This document shows, piece after piece, positions 58,996 to 64,000 of a DNA stretch of 64,000 nucleotides. A program made the position numbers and the translations under genes. Position 1 is the first letter of the stretch, and the number at the start of each line of letters is the position of its first letter. The DNA lies in NCBI RefSeq assembly GCF_019636135.1, contig NZ_JAHBYD010000008.1, positions 62,001 to 126,000 of the forward strand, given 5' to 3'. The stretch is from Phenylobacterium sp. Its GTDB lineage: Bacteria; Pseudomonadota; Alphaproteobacteria; Caulobacterales; Caulobacteraceae. The notes beneath the pieces were generated by a model. It was given only the letters and a program-made list of their open reading frames with translations. It was not told the origin of the DNA and did no database searches.

Positions 58996-59037
58996 ATGCC
59001 TGGCTTCGATCGTGGCCGACGCGGGGCGGCCGCGTGA
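58996..59037 (+). CDS. 13-residue leader ORF overlapping the C45 hydrolase start
   Basis: ATG 58996 with AGGGAG six bases upstream encodes MPGFDRGRRGAAA and ends with TGA at 59035-59037, overlapping the GTG of the next gene. The ribosome site favours this ORF over the GTG, so translation of the hydrolase may depend on termination of the leader. Evidence is limited to arrangement. Confidence 0.3.
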   Translation: MPGFDRGRRGAAA

Positions 59038-60125
59038 TCGTCGACGTCACCCCCATCGGCGGGAGCGCCTATGAGCGCGGCCGGGCGCACGGCCGGGCCT
59101 TCCGGCCGCTGATCGAAAGCCATCTGTCGGCCTGGCTGGCCAGCCTGGAGCGCGCGGGGATGGGCGACCCGCGGGCCTATGTCGCCGACATGCTGCGCGA
59201 CACCGACTTCCTCACGGCGCTGCGGCGGCACACGCCGGACCTGCTGGAGGAGGCGCACGGCGTCGCGGACGGCTCGGGCGCGCCGCGCGACATGCTGTTC
59301 GCGCTGCAGCTCTTGGACGAGGAGTGGGCCTATCGGGCGCGGCGCAAGGCCGACGCCGGCAAGCTGCAGAAGTGCTCCAGCATCGCCGTCGTCTCGCCGG
59401 GCGGGCCTACCTGGATCGGCCAGAACATGGACCTGGGGGCCTATACCGACGGCCACCAGGTGCTGCTCCGGATCGCCGCGGCCGAGGGGCGGCCGGGGGC
59501 GCTGGTGTTCTCCATCGCCGGGATGATCGGGCTCCTGGGCGTGAATGCGGCCGGGGTGGGCGTCTGCGTCAATTCCATCCCGCAGGTGCCTTCCGCGCCC
59601 GAGGGCGTGCCGGTGGCCTTCATGATCCGTCGCCTGCTGCAGGCCACGAGTCTGGCCGAGGCGTCGGTGCTGGTGCAGACGCTGCCGCACGCCACCAACC
59701 AGCACTATGTGATCGCCGAGCCGGGCGCCCTACGCTCGTTCGAGGCCTCGTCCGACGGGGTGACCGAGTTCCATCCGCCGCGGAAGGACCGGGTGCTGCA
59801 CACCAATCATCCGCTGAGCGCGGCGCAGGGCGCGCCGGAGAGCGAAGCCGCGCGCGCCAACACCGTGGCCCGGCTGGAATCGCTGACGTCCCGCCTGGCG
59901 GACGGCGCGCCGGGGCTGGGCGAGATCCAGGGCGCGCTGACGGCCTTCGACGATCCGCGCCATCCGGTCTGCCGGCTGCGGGGCGAAGAGGGGATCATCA
60001 ACTTCACGACCGGCTCGATGATCTCGGCGCTGCGGCCGGCGCCCGCAGACATCGAGGCCTGGGTCAGCGCCGGCCCGCCCAGCCTGGGCGGCTACGGCCA
60101 CGCCGTCCTGCCGAGCGAAACCTAG
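59034..60125 (+). CDS. C45-type Ntn-hydrolase (acyltransferase/peptidase family)
   Basis: 363 residues of the penicillin acyltransferase-like C45 family. YERGRAHGRAFRPLIESHLS begins the N-terminal part; KCSSIAVVSPGGPTWIGQNM contains the likely nucleophile Cys114, which becomes N-terminal after autoproteolysis. GALVFSIAGMIGLLGVNAAG and VLHTNHPLS follow. It would hydrolyse or transfer acyl groups on amides. It lacks a signal peptide, so it acts in the cytoplasm. Position before a peptide ABC transporter suggests that it processes imported amide-linked substrates. Confidence 0.8.
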   Translation: MIVDVTPIGGSAYERGRAHGRAFRPLIESHLSAWLASLERAGMGDPRAYVADMLRDTDFLTALRRHTPDLLEEAHGVADGSGAPRDMLFALQLLDEEWAYRARRKADAGKLQKCSSIAVVSPGGPTWIGQNMDLGAYTDGHQVLLRIAAAEGRPGALVFSIAGMIGLLGVNAAGVGVCVNSIPQVPSAPEGVPVAFMIRRLLQATSLAEASVLVQTLPHATNQHYVIAEPGALRSFEASSDGVTEFHPPRKDRVLHTNHPLSAAQGAPESEAARANTVARLESLTSRLADGAPGLGEIQGALTAFDDPRHPVCRLRGEEGIINFTTGSMISALRPAPADIEAWVSAGPPSLGGYGHAVLPSET

Positions 60126-60134
60126 GGCGGCCGG

Positions 60135-61052
60135 ATGGCGGGGTTCCTCCTCAGGCGGCTGGGCGTGGCGATCCCGACGCTCCTGGCGGTGATCACCCTG
60201 AGCTTCTTCATGATGCACGCCGCGCCGGGCTCCCCGTTCGCCAGCGCCCGCAAGCTGCCGCCCGAGGTGGAGCGCAACATGCGCGCCCGCTACGGCCTGG
60301 ACCTGCCCGTCGGCGAGCAATACCTGCGCTACCTCGGCGGGGCGGTGCGCGGCGACCTGGGGCCGTCGCTGAAATATCCCGGCAAGTCGGTGTCGAAGAT
60401 CATCGGCCAGGGCCTGCCCACCAGCCTGAAGCTGGGCGTCGCGGCCCTGGTCTGCGGGACCGTCCTGGGCGTGGCGCTGGGCGTGGCCGCCGCCCTGCGC
60501 CGCCGGCGCGAGGCCGATCACCTCGCCACCGTCGCGGTGCTGGCCGGGTTGGGCCTGCCCAGCTTCGTGACCGCCCCGCTGCTGGTGCTGGTGTTCGCCG
60601 CCTGGCTGGGCTGGCTGCCCACGGCCGGCCTGGCCGGACCCGAGAGCCTGATCCTGCCCGTCGCGGTCCTGACCCTGCCGCTGCTCGCCTCGGTGTCGCG
60701 ATTGACCCGGGCGGGGATGGCCGAGGCGCTGCGCTCCAACGCCGTCCGCACCGCGCGCGCCCAGGGCCTGTCGCGGACGACCGTGGTGCTGCGCTACGCC
60801 CTGCCGCAGGCGACCCTGCCGCTGGTCAGCATCCTCGGGCCGGCCGCGGCGGGCCTCCTGACCGGCTCGCTCGTCGTGGAGCAGCTCTTCGGGCTGCCGG
60901 GCGTCGGCAAGGCCTTCGTGCTGAGCGCGCTCCAGCGGGACTACACCGTCGTCCTGGGCGTCGTGATCCTCTACGCGGCCCTGATCCTCGTGCTCAACCT
61001 GCTCGCCGACCTGCTGTACGCGGCGCTCGATCCGCGGGTGAAGCTCGCATGA
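60135..61052 (+). CDS. Peptide-type ABC permease (DppB-like)
   Basis: 305 residues with six membrane segments. The signature GAVRGDLGPSLKYPGKSVSK and the permease EAA loop (RAQGLSRTTVVLRYALPQAT) fit the DppB/OppB family. It begins nine bases after the hydrolase stop and its stop overlaps the next permease (ATGA). Confidence 0.92.
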   Translation: MAGFLLRRLGVAIPTLLAVITLSFFMMHAAPGSPFASARKLPPEVERNMRARYGLDLPVGEQYLRYLGGAVRGDLGPSLKYPGKSVSKIIGQGLPTSLKLGVAALVCGTVLGVALGVAAALRRRREADHLATVAVLAGLGLPSFVTAPLLVLVFAAWLGWLPTAGLAGPESLILPVAVLTLPLLASVSRLTRAGMAEALRSNAVRTARAQGLSRTTVVLRYALPQATLPLVSILGPAAAGLLTGSLVVEQLFGLPGVGKAFVLSALQRDYTVVLGVVILYAALILVLNLLADLLYAALDPRVKLA

Positions 61053-61915
61053 GCGACGCCGCCGCCGCCGCGCCGCCGGGCGCCGAGGCCTGGCGCCGCT
61101 TCCGCGCCGACCGGCCCGCCTTCGTGGCGCTCGTCTATGTGCTGGTCCTGGCCGCCGCCGCGCTGATCGGGCCGCTGATCGCCCCGTTCAGCTACGACGA
61201 GGTCATCAAGTCCGACATCTGGCGTTCGCCGCTGCAGGGGGGCCACCTGCTGGGCGCCGACTCCCTGGGCCGCGATCTCCTGGCCCGCACGCTCGTGGGG
61301 CTCCGGGTCTCCCTGGCCGTGGGGGTGGTGGCCACCGCCGTCGCGCTGGCGATCGGCGTGACCTACGGCGCCGTCGCCGGCCTGCTCGGCGGGGCCGTGG
61401 ACGAGCTGATGATGCGGGTGGTCGACCTGCTCTATGCGCTGCCCTTCATCTTCTTCGTGATCCTGCTGACCGTGGCCCTGGGCAAGAGCCTGGCGCTGAT
61501 CTTCCTCGCCATCGGGGCGGTGGAGTGGCTGACCATGGCGCGCATCGTGCGCGGCCAGACGCTGTCGCTGAAGGCCCGCGAGTTCGTCGAGGCCGCCCGC
61601 GCGGTGGGCGTCCCGGGCGGGATGATCGTGGTGCGCCACATCGCCCCCAACCTGCTGGGGCCGGTCCTGGCCTACATCACGCTGACCATCCCCAGCGTGA
61701 TGCTGGCCGAGAGTTTCCTGAGCTTCCTGGGCCTGGGCGTGCAGGAGCCGCTGACCTCGCTCGGCACCCTGGTGGCCGAAGGCGCGCAGCAGATGGAGGT
61801 CGCGCCCTGGCTGCTGATCTTCCCGGCCCTGGTGATGTCGTCGCTGCTGCTGGCGCTGAACCTCGTGGGCGAGGGCCTGCGCGAGGCCCTGGACGTGACG
61901 GAGCCCGGGCGGTGA
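61049..61915 (+). CDS. Peptide-type ABC permease (DppC-like)
   Basis: 288 residues. GGHLLGADSLGRDLLARTLV is the DppC N-terminal signature, and EFVEAARAVGVPGGMIVVRH the EAA loop contacting the ATPase. LSFLGLGVQEPLTSLGTLVA near the end is typical. Overlaps dppB-like (4 bp) and the binding-protein gene (GTGA). Confidence 0.92.
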   Translation: MSDAAAAAPPGAEAWRRFRADRPAFVALVYVLVLAAAALIGPLIAPFSYDEVIKSDIWRSPLQGGHLLGADSLGRDLLARTLVGLRVSLAVGVVATAVALAIGVTYGAVAGLLGGAVDELMMRVVDLLYALPFIFFVILLTVALGKSLALIFLAIGAVEWLTMARIVRGQTLSLKAREFVEAARAVGVPGGMIVVRHIAPNLLGPVLAYITLTIPSVMLAESFLSFLGLGVQEPLTSLGTLVAEGAQQMEVAPWLLIFPALVMSSLLLALNLVGEGLREALDVTEPGR

Positions 61916-63516
61916 GGGCGGTCCTGGCCGTGCTGGCGGCGGCGGCGATCACGCTCGCCGGCTGCGGGGGCAAGCCCGCCGACGGCTGCCCGCCGGGCCA
62001 GCGCTGCCTGCGCGCCGGCAACGTCTCGGACCCCGGCTCGCTCGACCCGGCGCACTCGTTCGTCAAGCAGGACCAGACGGTCCTGAACGACCTGATCGTC
62101 GGCCTCACCACCTTCGACGCCCGGGCCGAACCCATCCCCGGCATGGCGGAGTCCTGGACGGTCAGTCCCGACGGCCTGTTCTGGCGCTTCAGGCTACGGC
62201 AGGCGGTGTGGTCGGACGGCCATCCCGTCACCGCCGAGGACTTCCTGTTCTCGCTGCGCCGCCTGGTCGATCCGGCGACCGGGGCGGGCTATGCGGTGCT
62301 GGCCTATCCGATCGTCAACGCCGAGGCGGTGAACCAGGGCAAGCTGCCGCCGACGGCCCTGGGGGTCGGCGCGCCCGACCCGATGACCGTCGAGATCCGG
62401 CTGAGGCACCCGGCGCCCTACCTGCCGGCCGTGCTGGCGCACTATGGCGTCGTGCCCGTGCCCGCCCATGTGGTCCGCAAGTGGGGCGACGCCTGGACCG
62501 AGCCGCAGCACTACGTCTCGAACGGCCCGTTCCGGCTGGTGAGCTGGCGCCTGGGCGACCGCATCGTGCTGGAGAAGAACCCGCGCTTCTACGACGCCGC
62601 CAACGTCTGCCTCGATCGCATCGAATATTTCCCCACCACCGACAGCATCTCGGCCGAGCGGCGGGTGAAGCGCGGCGAGCTCGACCTGAACTCCGCCTTC
62701 GCTTCGAACCGTATCCGCTACCTGACCGGCCGCGGCCGCATGGGCGACTACATCCGCATGCATCCGTGGACCGACATCCACTACCTGGTGTTCAAGATGT
62801 CGGACCCGGCCTTCGCGGACGTCCGCGTGCGGCAGGCGCTCTCCATGTCCATCGACCGCGCCTTCATCGCGCGCAAGCTGCTCGGCGCCGACCAGGAGCC
62901 GGCCGACGCCTTCGTGCCCCCGGGCCTGGGCGCGCCGCCGGCCGCGCCGGACTGGGCGGGCCTGCCTCTGGCCGAGCGCCAGGCGCGGGCGCGCGAGCTG
63001 CTGGCGGCGGCGGGCTACGGCCCCGGCCGGCCCCTGCGCTTCGAGCTGAAGCATCCGATCATCGCCGCCCCGGTCCCCACCGCGATCCAGGCCGACTGGC
63101 GGGCCATCGGGGTGCAGGTGACCCTGACGCGGGTCGACACCGCCGTCTTCTTCAGCGACCTGCAGCTCGGCGACTTCCAGGTGGGCATCACCGACTGGAT
63201 CGCCGACTACCGCGACCCCACCAACTTCCTGAACCTGATGCGCAGCGACCAGGCCGCGTCGAACTACTCCGGCTATGCCGATCCCGGGTACGACCGCATG
63301 CTGGGCGAGGCCGAGGCGTCGGCCGATCCCGCCCGCCGCGCGGCGATCCTGCAGGCGGCCGAGCGGCGGTTGCTGCAGGCCGCGCCCATTGCGCCGGTGT
63401 TCATGAACCCCAGCCACAATCTCGTCAGCCCGCGGGTCACCGGCTGGGTCGACAACCTGGACGACGTGCATCCCAAGCGCTGGGTCTGCGTGGAGCCTCA
63501 GACCGCGGCGCGGTGA
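61912..63516 (+). CDS. Peptide-type ABC substrate-binding lipoprotein (family 5)
   Basis: 534 residues. The N-terminus VLAVLAAAAITLAGCGG is a lipoprotein signal with lipobox L-A-G-C, so the protein is anchored at the inner membrane. It is followed by NVSDPGSLDPAHSFVKQDQT, FDARAEPIPGMAESWTVSPD and AVWSDGHPVTAEDFLFSLRR, typical of SBP_bac_5 peptide, nickel and glycan binders. GTG start overlaps the permease stop. Its 3' end overlaps the convergent ATPase gene by 19 bp. Confidence 0.93.
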   Translation: MRAVLAVLAAAAITLAGCGGKPADGCPPGQRCLRAGNVSDPGSLDPAHSFVKQDQTVLNDLIVGLTTFDARAEPIPGMAESWTVSPDGLFWRFRLRQAVWSDGHPVTAEDFLFSLRRLVDPATGAGYAVLAYPIVNAEAVNQGKLPPTALGVGAPDPMTVEIRLRHPAPYLPAVLAHYGVVPVPAHVVRKWGDAWTEPQHYVSNGPFRLVSWRLGDRIVLEKNPRFYDAANVCLDRIEYFPTTDSISAERRVKRGELDLNSAFASNRIRYLTGRGRMGDYIRMHPWTDIHYLVFKMSDPAFADVRVRQALSMSIDRAFIARKLLGADQEPADAFVPPGLGAPPAAPDWAGLPLAERQARARELLAAAGYGPGRPLRFELKHPIIAAPVPTAIQADWRAIGVQVTLTRVDTAVFFSDLQLGDFQVGITDWIADYRDPTNFLNLMRSDQAASNYSGYADPGYDRMLGEAEASADPARRAAILQAAERRLLQAAPIAPVFMNPSHNLVSPRVTGWVDNLDDVHPKRWVCVEPQTAAR

Positions 63517-64000
63517 CCGGGCCCCACCTCGACCAGCGGGGCGCGCCCGCCGTCCGGCGGCGGGGGCAGCCTGCGCGCGGGCGCCGGGGCCCGCATGCGC
63601 ACCTCGGGCGGCAGCACCGCCGACAGGAGGGCCTGGGTGTAGGGATGGCGTGCGTCCGCCAGGACGGCGTCGGCCGGGCCTTCCTCCACGATCCGCCCCC
63701 CGTAGAGCACCATCACCCTGTGGCTCACCTCGCGCACCACCGCCAGGTCGTGGCTGATGAAGACCAGCGCCGTCCCCAGCCGGGCCTGCAGGGTGACCAG
63801 GAGGTCGATGACCTGGGCCCGCACAGAGACGTCCAGCGCCGTGACCGCCTCGTCGCAGATCACCACCCTGGGCTCCAGGATCATGGCGCGCGCGATTCCG
63901 GCGCGCTGGGCCTGGCCGCCGGAGAGCTGGTGCGGGTGGCGCGCGGCCATCGCGGGCGAGAGCCCGACGTCGCCGAGCCAGCGGGCCACCAGGGCGTCGC
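63498..64000 (-). CDS. Peptide-type ABC ATPase, C-terminal part (continues beyond the window)
   Basis: The last 167 codons only. The signature HPHQLSGGQAQRAGIARAMI, Walker B VVICDEAVTALDVSVRAQVI and H-loop LVFISHDLAVVREVSHRVMV are intact, and HPYTQALLSAVLPP is the oligopeptide-transporter C-terminal extension. Its stop lies inside the end of the binding-protein gene on the opposite strand. It is probably the ATPase of the same transporter, on the other strand. Confidence 0.9.
   Translation of the reverse strand, partial: DALVARWLGDVGLSPAMAARHPHQLSGGQAQRAGIARAMILEPRVVICDEAVTALDVSVRAQVIDLLVTLQARLGTALVFISHDLAVVREVSHRVMVLYGGRIVEEGPADAVLADARHPYTQALLSAVLPPEVRMRAPAPARRLPPPPDGGRAPLVEVGPGHRAAV

Overview
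The window is a GC-rich alphaproteobacterial chromosome segment. It reads best as Caulobacterales, probably Phenylobacterium-like; this is inference from gene content and not a placement. The supporting content is an HWE-family histidine kinase, COQ7, two large TonB-dependent receptors, a PEPxxWA-CTERM protein, FeoAB, an ECF sigma factor, and many overlapping ATGA/GTGA gene junctions. I see no prophage, insertion sequence or CRISPR array.

Layout. 1-8.6 kb: end of a class IV aminotransferase, a TacA/TacT toxin-antitoxin pair, a DUF4870-like membrane protein, folB with a pteridine-reductase-like SDR, an aldehyde dehydrogenase, an HWE kinase, nhaA, and a carboxymuconolactone-decarboxylase/SDR pair. 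8.6-12.9 kb: a tiny membrane peptide, selO, a DMT permease, gluQ and a TetR regulator. 12.9-14.0 kb: three tiny membrane-protein genes, each preceded by one or two copies of a 19-bp palindrome that also lies in front of the tetR gene; this is the most unusual part of the window. 14-26.7 kb: HNH nuclease, ornithine cyclodeaminase-like protein, TetR/haloalkane dehalogenase divergon, sulfatase, a two-component system with a Spy-like periplasmic protein, a PEPxxWA-CTERM protein, coq7-dsbB and a YqaA protein. 26.8-31.0 kb: tyrosine/homogentisate degradation operon (hppD, hmgA, fumarylacetoacetase, MarR) with two small unknown ORFs. 31-34.6 kb: vapBC, feoAB and tRNA-Leu(CAA).

34.7-51.1 kb: a large catabolic cluster for an unidentified lipid- or terpenoid-like acid. 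It holds a TonB receptor, two acyl-CoA dehydrogenases, two enoyl-CoA hydratases, an MFS permease, an amidase, an SCP-x-type thiolase, two paralogous PhyH dioxygenases, an SnoaL-like protein, an acyl-CoA ligase, an ECF sigma factor and a TetR regulator. A 26-bp element recurs before the TonB receptor and both PhyH genes.

51.2-64 kb: an APH-type small-molecule kinase, a class III PLP enzyme, a GntR/FCD regulator and a semialdehyde dehydrogenase, followed by a TonB receptor, a C45-type Ntn hydrolase and a peptide ABC transporter. The first block resembles a kinase, phospho-lyase and aldehyde-dehydrogenase route for an amino-alcohol such as hydroxylysine or ethanolamine. The same TGTGATCACA palindrome precedes both blocks, so they may be one GntR regulon.

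Intergenic space is rich in dispersed palindromes. Some supply the TAG stop codons of the genes that flank them. Start codons were chosen from Shine-Dalgarno spacing and gene overlaps; uncertain ones are flagged.
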